Positions 16,240 to 25,286 of a stretch of 33,255 nucleotides of DNA are shown here, in pieces; positions within the stretch are counted from its first letter, which is position 1; each line of letters opens with the position of its first letter. Made by a program: the position numbers and the translations under genes. The stretch is from an uncultured Clostridia bacterium (GTDB lineage Bacteria > Bacillota > Clostridia > Christensenellales > UBA1242). The notes beneath the pieces are model-generated. The model had not been told where the DNA came from. It did no database searches and worked only from the letters and a program-made list of their open reading frames with translations. Location: positions 1 to 33,255 of the forward strand of contig CALWPF010000018.1 of NCBI GenBank assembly GCA_944383355.1, in the 5' to 3' direction.

Positions 16240-19200
16240 TTAGTAATCAAATGGAGTAGTGCCATAGTAGTCATCATCGTCATCGTCATCAGCTTGATTC
16301 TCTTGTTGCTTGCCTTTTTTACGAGATTTTTCGTCTAGTGAATAATCTTTACCTTTTCTCCTAGTAAATATTATGATACCTAGAGCTATGGCAATTACTC
16401 CCAATATTACACCAGCGATGATTAGAGGTGTAGTGTTGTCTGGTGCTACATACCCAGCATCTTGATCTAGAGTCCACTTTGCCTCTACCTTTAGATTCTC
16501 ATCTATCACTGTAGATGTAGTGAGCTCTTCGTTAGTCAATATCTCGTTGCCATTATCGTCTTGGCGTACTATAAACCAACCATCAAATATCCAGCCACTC
16601 AGAGAGGTAGCGCACAATACATTCAAGGTATCCTCAGAGATTGTCTCATTATCCCATACCTTGAGTGGTTCTACTGTAGAGCCACCAGCAGCATCAAATG
16701 TAATGGTGTACTGCACTCTCCATACAGCATATACCGTGAGTCGTGTATTGCCAGACAGCTCAACATCAGGCATTGGGGTATTGATGTAATCACTGGTGCT
16801 CATTTTGCCAGTCTCATAATTGTCTCCAGATCTGAGGCTCCAACCTACAAAGCCATATCCGCTACGAGTTGGCAACTCGGCACTGGTCAACTGATCTAGA
16901 TAAATTACATAAGTACTACCATAATTTACTTTGTTTGGTAACTCTGATATAGAGCCTAGTGTACCACCGTTGGCATTTAATCTAATATTAAATGACTTGA
17001 TATTCCACTTGGCATATATAGTCATACCTCCCTCAGTCATTACTGTAGCAGTTGTCACTGGAGTATTGCACTCTTGGTCGATATACCAACCATCAAAATT
17101 GTAGCCTACACATGTTGGGGTAGTGTTTTCGGTAGTTGTAGCGACAGTAAATATTGATGTGTTGTAAGCAACACCATCAGTACCGCCTTTGTCCTCACCA
17201 GTACTCTCAGTCACCAATCCACTTGTTGCTTGCTCATTGTTTTTGTCAAATGTCAGGGTATATTTTACCGCTCTCCAACCTGCATATATTGTAGTAGTCT
17301 CTACTATATCAGTATTCTCAAAGTCAAATAATATAGTCAAGCCTTGGTCTACATACCAGTTGGCAATAGTGTTACCAGTACGAAATTCTGATTTATTTAA
17401 TAGCGGACTATCTTTGTCCAATTGCTGTACTTGCTCCTCATAAGGAACCTCTATATAATCTAGCCCGCCATTGACTACTAGATTAACATTTGCACCGTCA
17501 CGGTAATCTACAAAATATACTTTTTGTATAGCGTCAACATATCGAGCGTATAGAGTGAGTGTGCCATCTCCACTAGAGTTTACATCTATGTTCCATGTAT
17601 TTGCCTCACCGTTAAACTCACTGTTACCGTATCTATCTGTCATCTTTGTGCCGTCAGATAAGAACCAACCAGCAAATATATACTCACCAGTCTCACTCAA
17701 TACCTCTGTAGTCTCACCTGTGCGGTTATTAAAGTCATAGGTTTCACCAAAAGTAACTTGTACATTCATTGTCCTAGTACGATTATCACTAGGTTGACCG
17801 TCATTAAAGTATCCACTAGTAGAACTGTCTACAGTCACAGTGTTGAGAGTGATATCATATGTCTCTGCAGTCCACTCACCATATACATGGAATGTATCAG
17901 TTGTAAAGTATACATCTGCTGCAATTATACCATTGGTACCTGCACTAGTAACTTCGTTCATATAGTCTGCATCATAGTACCAACCGCCAAACTCATGACC
18001 AACAAATTTATTCATGGTTGGCAAGTATGTTGCTGTGTCATATGTATGTTGCACGGCTACTTGATTGTCTGTATATTGTTGATGCCAAATAGCATCATCA
18101 GTCAATACAATACCATTTGAGGTAGGGGTCTTGATATGATAAACAATTGTATAGGATTGTGGTGACCATATGGCATAAATATTTTTGTTACCACTATCCA
18201 TTACCATTGTATCAAAGTCCCAATAGTCGTTACCCTGTGTACCAATGCGCCATACTACAGAATATTTGTATTTTTCGACCTCAGTATCAGCCCAATCAGG
18301 CTCATCAGCCTTGTAGTTTTGCAATATCATTTGAGTAATAGTGTCGTGAGGGTGGTCAACAGACTCACTCTGTATAGTCATATTGTATATAGTAGCGGTA
18401 GGGTACATAAATTGGTCTGTTGAATTAACTTGTCCTGTCTCACTATATCTAATAGATGTTGTGGTAAGATAATTGATGTAAGGGTAAGAATATACACCAT
18501 TACTAACATTTGGACTCCTAAATGCCCAGATGTTGCTGTCATATCCTAGGTCAACTGCCAAAGAGTTTGTAATAGTAGTAGTACCCGAACGTTGAGAAAC
18601 CAATTCCCAACTCTCTACACCCATAACAGTGTCTATATCAATAGCATTACCTATTGCTAGAGTAGTGTTGCCATCGTAATCTGTTACTTCATTGTTGTAA
18701 TATACATTGTGTATATTCCCTGTATTACCTGCCGCTTGCCCGACTACACCGCCTACATATCCGTTGCCATCAACCTTTGTAATACCTATAGCATAACTAT
18801 ACTCTAGTGTAGCATCGGTATTGATACCCACTAGACCTCCAGCAGTGATACCTGATACATTTTCAATTGTTGTCGCTTGCCCTGTTATATTTGCCATACT
18901 GTAGCAGTATTGTATAATACCACTACCACTGTTGCTACCCGAGATACCACCTGCTGCACCTGCAGTATATCTCTGCGAAGCACTATCTATAGGTCCTATT
19001 GTACCTGTATTAAAACATGCTTTTATGGTGCCCTGGTTGGTACCGGTGATACCACCGACCATACTGCTGTCAAGGAATCTACCTGAGATAGTAGCATTGT
19101 AATTTACACTACCATATATAGACCCATTTTGGTTGTTACCAGCTATTCCACCCACAGCACTCATACCATTGATGTTACCAAAGTTTGCACATGCGGTGAT

Positions 19201-20679
19201 AGAGTAGGTAGTAGAGGCGTCACCATAAGTACTGTTGTTGACACCTACGATACCACCAGCATTGGCTGCTCTCACATTGTTTGTAATGTTACCATAGTTG
19301 TATGTGCTATCTATACGAGCGCTGGCACCAGTATTGACACCAGCTACGCCACCTACATTTATCATTTTGTCAGTAGTGGCCGTTGCACTTTCTTTTGTGA
19401 TATTAGCATAGTTCCTAGCAGATGTGATTTGTCCTAAGTTTTGACCGACAAGTCCGCCTATACTACTAGTGTTGGTGTTGCTATAGTCGGCTAGGTTTAT
19501 ACTAGCACTGTTAGTGGTTTGACAGTTGTTTGTAATTACTGCACTTTCACCACTTTGACCAATCAGTCCTCCTACATTATAATCTTTTGCAGTGATTGTA
19601 CCACTATATGTGCCTCGCTGAAAGGTTGCGCTACTGCTAGGATTGAATATACCTACTAGTCCTCCAGCATAACGGTCATTGCTACCATCTGCATCACCTA
19701 CTGTGATGGCGGTACTAGACGTGAGGCCATTGCACGCTCCCTGAGCGTAGCCAGCCACACCACCTACAGTACCATATGCACTGGATATAGAGCCTTGTGC
19801 TTGTGCGTAACTAATCGCTCCAGTAGAGTAGCCAGCTAGACCGCCTATGTATAGATTGTCTATGTCTGCTCCTGTATAAGATATGGATAGATTACTCTGG
19901 ACCATGTTACTAGATGCTCCTGTTATATCCATTGCTGTATAACCTACCAAGCCACCAATGTAGGCATTGCTTGTACTACTGCTAGCGTTGACAATTATTT
20001 CGCCAGTATCAGTATACACATTGTTGAGCGCCTTACCTTGTGTATTTGAGCTAATGTATCCTATTACTGACCCTACATACAGAGCCTGACCGGTAGTGGT
20101 TGTAATATTAATACGGGTATTTTGTAGGTGTACCATGAATATGTTTTGTCCTCGTATAACAGAGGAGTCAACATAACCAAATAAACCATAATATAGAGCG
20201 TTGCTATCTGTTGAGTTTACCATGGTCCTAGTCAAATTTGTAATACTATACGCATCACTATTACCGTCAAAATAACCACCAAAAGGTGAGTCTGCTGTAC
20301 CAATAGGTACCCATTGATAAGCTCCCAAGTTGATATTAGCAGTTATCTCATAGTACAATTGGCTGTAATAATGAGTAGTATCATTATAGACAAAACTCTC
20401 GTTGTTATTTACTCTCTTTGCTAGTAGCGCCAATTGACTCGCATTCGCAATCTGGAATGGAGTGTTAGACACTATACCAGCGTTGGTCCTATTGGTTAAA
20501 TTTTCGTTATTAAAGGCATCAGTAGAGCCTAGTGCACTGGGGTCAGTCCAGAGTACATTACTAGCCTCAGCTACTGTAAATGATGTAGGGTCATTGGCAA
20601 AATTATTTACCAAAAAAACTCCACAGCAAATAAGCGCTATACTAGTAAAAAAACTAAGTACTATACTAAACTTTTTCAT
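16240..20679 (-). CDS. Giant surface protein with GLUG-like and InlB B-type repeats
   Basis: This 1479-aa protein has an N-terminal signal peptide (KKFSIVLSFFTSIALICCGV). From about residue 200 to 670 at least 13 GLUG-like repeats are visible, each with GG[LIV][AVITS]G (for example YIGGLAGYSTG, VGGVAGYAQG, IGGLVGQNLG, VGGIAGNNQNG). From about 800 to 1400 there are several Listeria-Bacteroides (InlB B/flg_new type) repeats recognised by FxGWY or FAGWF and an AKW/AEWxxxxY ending. A single transmembrane helix near 1418-1438 (IIAGVILGVIAIALGIIIF) is followed by a basic tail, seven consecutive Asp and a tyrosine-rich end. There is no LPxTG sorting motif, so it is membrane-anchored. The ATG at 20679 has AAGAGG upstream. 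Adhesion or host/glycan binding is the usual inference for this architecture. Confidence 0.85.
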   Translation of the reverse strand: MKKFSIVLSFFTSIALICCGVFLVNNFANDPTSFTVAEASNVLWTDPSALGSTDAFNNENLTNRTNAGIVSNTPFQIANASQLALLAKRVNNNESFVYNDTTHYYSQLYYEITANINLGAYQWVPIGTADSPFGGYFDGNSDAYSITNLTRTMVNSTDSNALYYGLFGYVDSSVIRGQNIFMVHLQNTRINITTTTGQALYVGSVIGYISSNTQGKALNNVYTDTGEIIVNASSSTSNAYIGGLVGYTAMDITGASSNMVQSNLSISYTGADIDNLYIGGLAGYSTGAISYAQAQGSISSAYGTVGGVAGYAQGACNGLTSSTAITVGDADGSNDRYAGGLVGIFNPSSSATFQRGTYSGTITAKDYNVGGLIGQSGESAVITNNCQTTNSASINLADYSNTNTSSIGGLVGQNLGQITSARNYANITKESATATTDKMINVGGVAGVNTGASARIDSTYNYGNITNNVRAANAGGIVGVNNSTYGDASTTYSITACANFGNINGMSAVGGIAGNNQNGSIYGSVNYNATISGRFLDSSMVGGITGTNQGTIKACFNTGTIGPIDSASQRYTAGAAGGISGSNSGSGIIQYCYSMANITGQATTIENVSGITAGGLVGINTDATLEYSYAIGITKVDGNGYVGGVVGQAAGNTGNIHNVYYNNEVTDYDGNTTLAIGNAIDIDTVMGVESWELVSQRSGTTTITNSLAVDLGYDSNIWAFRSPNVSNGVYSYPYINYLTTTSIRYSETGQVNSTDQFMYPTATIYNMTIQSESVDHPHDTITQMILQNYKADEPDWADTEVEKYKYSVVWRIGTQGNDYWDFDTMVMDSGNKNIYAIWSPQSYTIVYHIKTPTSNGIVLTDDAIWHQQYTDNQVAVQHTYDTATYLPTMNKFVGHEFGGWYYDADYMNEVTSAGTNGIIAADVYFTTDTFHVYGEWTAETYDITLNTVTVDSSTSGYFNDGQPSDNRTRTMNVQVTFGETYDFNNRTGETTEVLSETGEYIFAGWFLSDGTKMTDRYGNSEFNGEANTWNIDVNSSGDGTLTLYARYVDAIQKVYFVDYRDGANVNLVVNGGLDYIEVPYEEQVQQLDKDSPLLNKSEFRTGNTIANWYVDQGLTILFDFENTDIVETTTIYAGWRAVKYTLTFDKNNEQATSGLVTESTGEDKGGTDGVAYNTSIFTVATTTENTTPTCVGYNFDGWYIDQECNTPVTTATVMTEGGMTIYAKWNIKSFNIRLNANGGTLGSISELPNKVNYGSTYVIYLDQLTSAELPTRSGYGFVGWSLRSGDNYETGKMSTSDYINTPMPDVELSGNTRLTVYAVWRVQYTITFDAAGGSTVEPLKVWDNETISEDTLNVLCATSLSGWIFDGWFIVRQDDNGNEILTNEELTTSTVIDENLKVEAKWTLDQDAGYVAPDNTTPLIIAGVILGVIAIALGIIIFTRRKGKDYSLDEKSRKKGKQQENQADDDDDDDYYGTTPFDY

Positions 20680-20702
20680 ACAAAACCTCTTACTAGGATA
20701 TT

Positions 20703-20739
20703 TTGTCAAAAAAACAAAAAATTATATATTTTTTGACAA
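20703..20739 (-). promoter_or_regulatory. Leader inverted repeat of the surface-protein gene
   Basis: TTGTCAAAAAA (20703-20713) and TTTTTTGACAA (20729-20739) are perfect inverted copies around 15 bases. Related TTGAC/GTCAA boxes recur near 20770 and 20784. It sits 24 bases upstream of the start codon and could be an operator or an mRNA stem. I could not fix a single promoter in this 313-base gap; several TTGAC-like -35 candidates compete. Confidence 0.4.
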
Positions 20740-20943
20740 CATTTACGAGATAAGTTTAGCATATATAATGGTCAAAAAACAAATACTTTGACACACAATT
20801 TAAATTTTTTGGTAATTTAAAAGCTTTTGTAGCTTAATGTTTATTAATATAGTCATCATAAAATACATAAAACTTTAAAAAATCTCCAAGTTACATGTCC
20901 ATCGCTATTTGGGATTTAATCAATTTGTTTTGTTGCAAAATAA

Positions 20944-20975
20944 AATACCCAACCGCTAGGGTAGGGTACTTTACA
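20944..20975 (-). terminator. Probable terminator of the 733-aa gene
   Basis: TACCC and GGGTA arms (with a second TACCC copy allowing an alternative register) form a short stem, followed on the minus strand by TTTTATTTT. It starts about 20 bases after the stop at 20993. Confidence 0.5.
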
Positions 20976-20992
20976 AGTATTAATAAATTTAA

Positions 20993-23194
20993 TTATGCTC
21001 TGTTGCCAAAAGTATTAAAAAATTCTGCAACATTGTTTTCCTCATTGTCTATGTAACCCTTTGTCGCTTCCTTAAATTGCTCAGTTTCTTTTACTTCCTC
21101 GGTAGTCAACATATATGGTGTTACATCTTTTTTTAGCATTACATCAGATGCTGTTTGTATAAAACGGTATAAGGTATCAAATTTGATGCCTGTTATCTCA
21201 GCATCGGTTAGCACTCTAGTGATACCTTGCTTGTCTAACTCACTACTTAGCAGACTCTGAAAGAACGCATTTCCATTTTTGGTCAAGGCACCCAATGCTG
21301 TTTGGTACTTGATCTCACAGATTACTGTATTTATGTCAAACTTCGCTTTTTCCTCTTCACTCATTTCTGCAAATCTTTTCTTTTCTGCTCTTTGCTGTTC
21401 CTTGTGAAGCCGTGCTCTTTCTCTTATCTCGCTATCATGTTTTTCGGTCGCTATTCTAATCTCTTCTTTTTTGTTGGCTAGTAATTCACCAAAGTAATCA
21501 TATCCCTCGCTGAGCTCGGCAACTTCTTTTTGTTGCTCATAACTCAATGTGTCATATTTGTTTATTGCTCGTCTAACTGCATCTTTTTCTTTTTGTATAT
21601 AATGCTTGTTTTCTTCTCTTCTCAATAGCTCAAGTTGCTCTTGATGTGTCATATTTGCAAATTTTGCTTTCATTTCCTCGGTAGTATTTTCGTCTGACAG
21701 ATATGCTTGCTTGATCTTGTGGTACAACCAACCTTGGATAGTTGCGGGCTTTCGCCCATGCTTTACTGTATGAGTAACATTTGTAGATTCCGCCTTTGCT
21801 TGCTCTTTTACTGCAATTGTGTCATCAAGAACTTGTTTTGTGTCTTTGTCGCCTTTTGCAACATCATTTTTTGCTATTTCTTTTTGCGGGGTCTCTATAG
21901 CCTCATTTGCTGGAATATTATTGTTTGTGCCCATATCGATATTATCATCAAGTTGCTCACTTGGCTCATCTGTATTTGCCTCTATATCTGTTTGCACTGG
22001 TGTCATAGGCTCAACTATTTTGATTGTACTACCATGCTTCTTAGTCGGTGCAGGTGGTGCTGTATCCGCTACTTTATCTCTCAATAGGTCAGTTTCCTCT
22101 TTGGCTTGCTCAGATGTGCCCCAGGTAACTCTTAGCCCATTCAGGCTAACATTGTAAGCATCAAAGTATTTATCTAGATTACCTACCTTGTATCCATATG
22201 CGTGCAAATATGCCTTGCAAGCAAAAGACACATCTTTGGATAGTGTATCAACTTTTTTTAGAATAGCCTCATAGCTTTTATCAGCGTCACCTTGCTCACA
22301 AAAATTAATACAATCTATCACTGTCTTAATTTGTTCATTGTCAATTAGGTTGTACAAGGCTACATAGTTAATATTTTTTGTATGTATGTACCCTCTAATG
22401 TTATTGAGCAAGTCACAACTCAATTTCAATTTGTTTTGAGCAAAATTTGCATCGTTATTGTCTTTGTTTATGATAGCACTTTGTTGCACAAACCCATCAA
22501 AATATCTATTTATTTCTTTTGCTGTAAAGACAGTCTTTATCTCTTGGTGACCATCTTTCATGTATTGGTATCTATCCAAAAATGATTTTTCCTCTGCTGT
22601 TAGCGGTATGTTGGCTCTGTTTTTTGCCTCGCAGATTGTTATAACTGGGTTATTACCCATATCAATACCACTTAATACTGGTAGCATACTGTACAAAAAT
22701 GATGTACCAATTTGTCTATCGTCAGCGGCACTCCCTGCTGGTTGCATGGACGAAAAAGAAAACTCTAATACAAATCTCAATTTGTCTTTTAGATTGTCAT
22801 CTAGGTCATCAAACTCTTTATTAGCATTTTCTCTCAATTCTCGCTCAAGTTGTAACAATGCAACCAACGCATTTTTGCGTCCTGCAGATGTTAATACATA
22901 CAACTCACCACTATCAATATCGTGTATTCTCATACAAAAATCAGCCAATTGGTAAATAACATCTTTTCGAGTTTGTTCATCAGTAGAACTCTCTAGCACA
23001 TCAGTGGCTAAATCTTGTATCTCTGTATACCTCAGTGTCAATTCTGCTGCATCTTTTTGGTATCTTTTCCCCATTTCGGATATTGCTGGATTAAATGAGG
23101 GGTTGGTGCTATCTGCACCCATTGCCTCAGCAATGTATCTACGTGCCTGGCCCACTTGGAACCACGGCCTAGTTGTTGATGGACTACTTGCCAT
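20993..23194 (-). CDS. Large cytoplasmic protein of unknown function
   Basis: This 733-aa protein has no signal peptide or membrane segment. Residues about 1-380 are helical and globular (YIAEAMGADSTNPSF, CMRIHDIDSGELYVL). Residues about 385-490 form a Thr/Asp/Glu/Pro-rich low-complexity linker. Residues about 500-640 are charged and likely coiled coil (EENKHYIQKEKDAVRRAINKY, KEQQRAEKKRFAEMSEEEKA). The last 90 residues are again globular. The ATG at 23194 is preceded by GGAAGG; an upstream frame start at 23230 has no site. A TTGACA promoter at 23231-23259 makes it monocistronic. It is the last resident gene before the tRNA and the mobile region. I recognise no family; a scaffold-like role is speculation. 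Confidence 0.65.
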   Translation of the reverse strand: MASSPSTTRPWFQVGQARRYIAEAMGADSTNPSFNPAISEMGKRYQKDAAELTLRYTEIQDLATDVLESSTDEQTRKDVIYQLADFCMRIHDIDSGELYVLTSAGRKNALVALLQLERELRENANKEFDDLDDNLKDKLRFVLEFSFSSMQPAGSAADDRQIGTSFLYSMLPVLSGIDMGNNPVITICEAKNRANIPLTAEEKSFLDRYQYMKDGHQEIKTVFTAKEINRYFDGFVQQSAIINKDNNDANFAQNKLKLSCDLLNNIRGYIHTKNINYVALYNLIDNEQIKTVIDCINFCEQGDADKSYEAILKKVDTLSKDVSFACKAYLHAYGYKVGNLDKYFDAYNVSLNGLRVTWGTSEQAKEETDLLRDKVADTAPPAPTKKHGSTIKIVEPMTPVQTDIEANTDEPSEQLDDNIDMGTNNNIPANEAIETPQKEIAKNDVAKGDKDTKQVLDDTIAVKEQAKAESTNVTHTVKHGRKPATIQGWLYHKIKQAYLSDENTTEEMKAKFANMTHQEQLELLRREENKHYIQKEKDAVRRAINKYDTLSYEQQKEVAELSEGYDYFGELLANKKEEIRIATEKHDSEIRERARLHKEQQRAEKKRFAEMSEEEKAKFDINTVICEIKYQTALGALTKNGNAFFQSLLSSELDKQGITRVLTDAEITGIKFDTLYRFIQTASDVMLKKDVTPYMLTTEEVKETEQFKEATKGYIDNEENNVAEFFNTFGNRA

Positions 23195-23230
23195 TTTACT
23201 TACCTTCCTTTGTTTCGTTCTTCTTAGCAA

Positions 23231-23259
23231 AGTTTACCACAGATTCATGCTCCTGTCAA
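23231..23259 (-). promoter_or_regulatory. Promoter of the 733-aa gene
   Basis: On the minus strand TTGACA (23254-23259) and TAAACT (23231-23236) are spaced 17 bases. A hairpin TTTACCTA/TAGGTAAA (23288-23319) lies upstream of it. The rest of the 23195-23535 gap shows no supported gene. Confidence 0.65.
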
Positions 23260-23535
23260 TATCCGATTTGGCGCATTAGTGGGGTAATTTACCTAGATTT
23301 TATGCCTTTTTTAGGTAAAATTCATTATAGCCAATAGCCAAAGCAACTTTGCTAACAGTGATAGATTTTTGGTGCCATCAAATCATAAAATAGATAGGGA
23401 AGTGTACCAAATTGACCTCTTTGGTTTAATGAAAAAATCTATACCGTTTACTTTATTGCTAATACATAATGGTACACAGAGGAAGATATGACAGATAATA
23501 TGTGTATTAATTTTATTTTTAATTAATAATGATAC

Positions 23536-23564
23536 TAGACTTTTGGTTTTTATTGTGTTATAAT
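23536..23564 (+). promoter_or_regulatory. Promoter of tRNA-Leu
   Basis: TAGACT (23536-23541) and a perfect TATAAT (23559-23564) are 17 bases apart, with TGT directly before the -10 (extended -10). The tRNA starts 36 bases after it. Confidence 0.65.
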
Positions 23565-23600
23565 TAATTTATTCAAATAATCTATTTTGCATATTTATAT

Positions 23601-23689
23601 GCGGTTGTGGCGGAATTGGCAGACGCGCTAGGTTCAGGTCCTAGTGGGCGTAAAAGCTCGTGAAGGTTCAAATCCTTTCAACCGCACCA
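23601..23689 (+). tRNA. tRNA-Leu(CAG), CCA encoded
   Basis: The acceptor arms GCGGTTG and CAACCGC pair perfectly and CCA is encoded. The anticodon stem CTAGG/CCTAG encloses the loop TTCAGGT, anticodon CAG, so it reads CUG leucine codons. A long variable arm (GGGCGTAAAAGCTCG region) is present as in class II tRNAs, and the T arm contains GGTTCAAATCC. It has its own promoter and a terminator just downstream. It marks the left edge of the accessory region, whose genes converge on it. Confidence 0.95.
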
Positions 23690-23697
23690 GACAAGAA

Positions 23698-23752
23698 TAA
23701 AACGAACCTTGAAAGAAAGCAAATTTCAAATTCAAAGTTCGTTTTATTTTTT
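23698..23752. terminator. Terminator between tRNA-Leu and the restriction operon
   Basis: TAAAACGAAC plus TTGAA pair with TTCAA plus GTTCGTTTTA with a single mismatch, around a loop of about 17 bases. A T-run follows on the plus strand. It can end the tRNA transcript and, less cleanly, the convergent restriction operon. Confidence 0.75.
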
Positions 23753-23793
23753 CATAAAGATTGGTTTGGTACATATATTAAATAATTATGTTA

Positions 23794-25242
23794 TTAGATA
23801 AGACTATTAATAATCGCTAAAGACTCTTCTTTAAAACTATCATTTAGAACATTCATACTTTGATCTATTTTTAATAAATTTAATAATTCATTTAAGTTAT
23901 CTTGAATGTTCATAATCTTTTTATATTCCTTAAAACTATTGCTTAATTCAGTATTTCCATTGTCATTTTCAGTTGTTATCAAATTATATAAATTTGTTAA
24001 ATAGAACAATATGCAAACTGATAATTTATCCAATTTGGGTTTATTATCGGTTTTATAATAGGCTATAAGTTGTTCTACAAATTTATTAGATATTTCTTCA
24101 TAACTTATTTCTTTACCTGATCTATCTTTTTTAGTTGGAAGTATAGGCTTAAATTCAAAATTATTTAATCTTGCAAATATTTTCAAAATAATTATAATGT
24201 TTAAAGATGACTTATACGAAACATTTAACCCATTTCCAACAGCCTGCAATTTGTTTTCATTTCCATAATGAGATTCAAAATTTTTAAAATAATTTTTATT
24301 TGAATCTAAAAACTCTTGAATTTTTTCATTATCATATTCTTCGGGTGTTTCATTATTACTATTTATTTTTAAATCATCGATATAATTTTTAAATTCTTGC
24401 AGATTTAATGCTTGCTCGAATAAACCTTGTATTTTTTTCGAATTATTTACTAAAATGTTGGCAATAGCAACATTGTTTTTGAAGATTCCAATATTTTTTA
24501 AGAATATTGTATCATTTACCAAATCTTGCACTCTTCCTAAATCTTTCCAGTTTTCAATGGTTTGACTTATTTTATTGATATTATCTAAAAGCAAATAAGA
24601 TGGATAAATTTTATTCTCATCAAAGTTTAATCTATCATCGTTTAATCTAATAAAAATTTTTGCATCTTTTTGTATATTATTTTTTTGTATACATTTATCT
24701 AATAAAACAAATTTGTTTGTATTATTTAAAATGGTTGGATAAGAATTTTCTTTTTTAAATATTATATAAGCAAATATATTATTATCTTTATTAGAATTGT
24801 GAGTATATATTTTATATTTTAAATAGTCTTGCGCTAGTTGAACAAATTCAAACTTGTTTGATAATTTGTATTCAACAAAAAGATTATTTAAATCTTCGTA
24901 ATATAAATCTTTGACAGCAAAATAGGAATCAACAAAAACATCTTTGTTCCAATCCCTTTTTTCTTTTACAATAGAAACTTCCTTCCTTAAAGACTCTTTA
25001 ATTTGAGGTGATAAATTCGGCATTGTTACTTTCATCTCATTAATGCAAATAATACAAGATTGACCAAATATTTGATTTAAAATATAGGTTGTAAAATAAG
25101 CAAGAGTTCTTTCATTAAGTAACGAAATTGAAATGCTATTGCTATTTTTTAATTCTTCTTTTGCTATTGAAAATTGTTGAGAGAAATTTTTAATATTTTC
25201 ATCAACTTTTTCTATTAATGCTTCTAATTCGTTTTTATTCAC
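23794..25242 (-). CDS. Third gene of the type III RM operon; putative PD-(D/E)xK nuclease-like protein
   Basis: This 482-aa protein is not an obvious member of a named family. A nuclease-like core is suggested in the N-terminal third: a helix with E43 (LLNERTLAYF), then DVFVDSYFAV (D101, D105), then LFVEYKLSNK, which gives E124-x-K126. A helix with a glutamine and tyrosine follows (FVQLAQDYLKY). The order D...ExK...Q is the core pattern of PD-(D/E)xK nucleases. The C-terminal two thirds (about residues 175-482) are helical and Asn/Lys/Ile-rich with no motif I recognise. The start is GTG with GAGG six bases upstream. It lies 44 bases after mod in the same direction, so it is most likely co-expressed with the R-M genes. 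It could instead be an accessory specificity or inhibitor protein. Confidence 0.6.
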   Translation of the reverse strand: MNKNELEALIEKVDENIKNFSQQFSIAKEELKNSNSISISLLNERTLAYFTTYILNQIFGQSCIICINEMKVTMPNLSPQIKESLRKEVSIVKEKRDWNKDVFVDSYFAVKDLYYEDLNNLFVEYKLSNKFEFVQLAQDYLKYKIYTHNSNKDNNIFAYIIFKKENSYPTILNNTNKFVLLDKCIQKNNIQKDAKIFIRLNDDRLNFDENKIYPSYLLLDNINKISQTIENWKDLGRVQDLVNDTIFLKNIGIFKNNVAIANILVNNSKKIQGLFEQALNLQEFKNYIDDLKINSNNETPEEYDNEKIQEFLDSNKNYFKNFESHYGNENKLQAVGNGLNVSYKSSLNIIIILKIFARLNNFEFKPILPTKKDRSGKEISYEEISNKFVEQLIAYYKTDNKPKLDKLSVCILFYLTNLYNLITTENDNGNTELSNSFKEYKKIMNIQDNLNELLNLLKIDQSMNVLNDSFKEESLAIINSLI

Positions 25243-25286
25243 TAGACCTCGCTTTATTTATATTTTACATTACTGAAAAATTGTTT

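Noticed and set aside
23601..23752. tRNA-Leu 3' end as a duplicated attachment site
   Set aside because: No second copy of the tRNA 3' end occurs in the window and the recombinase is a serine type, which rarely uses tRNA genes. The other end is not visible, so it stays open.
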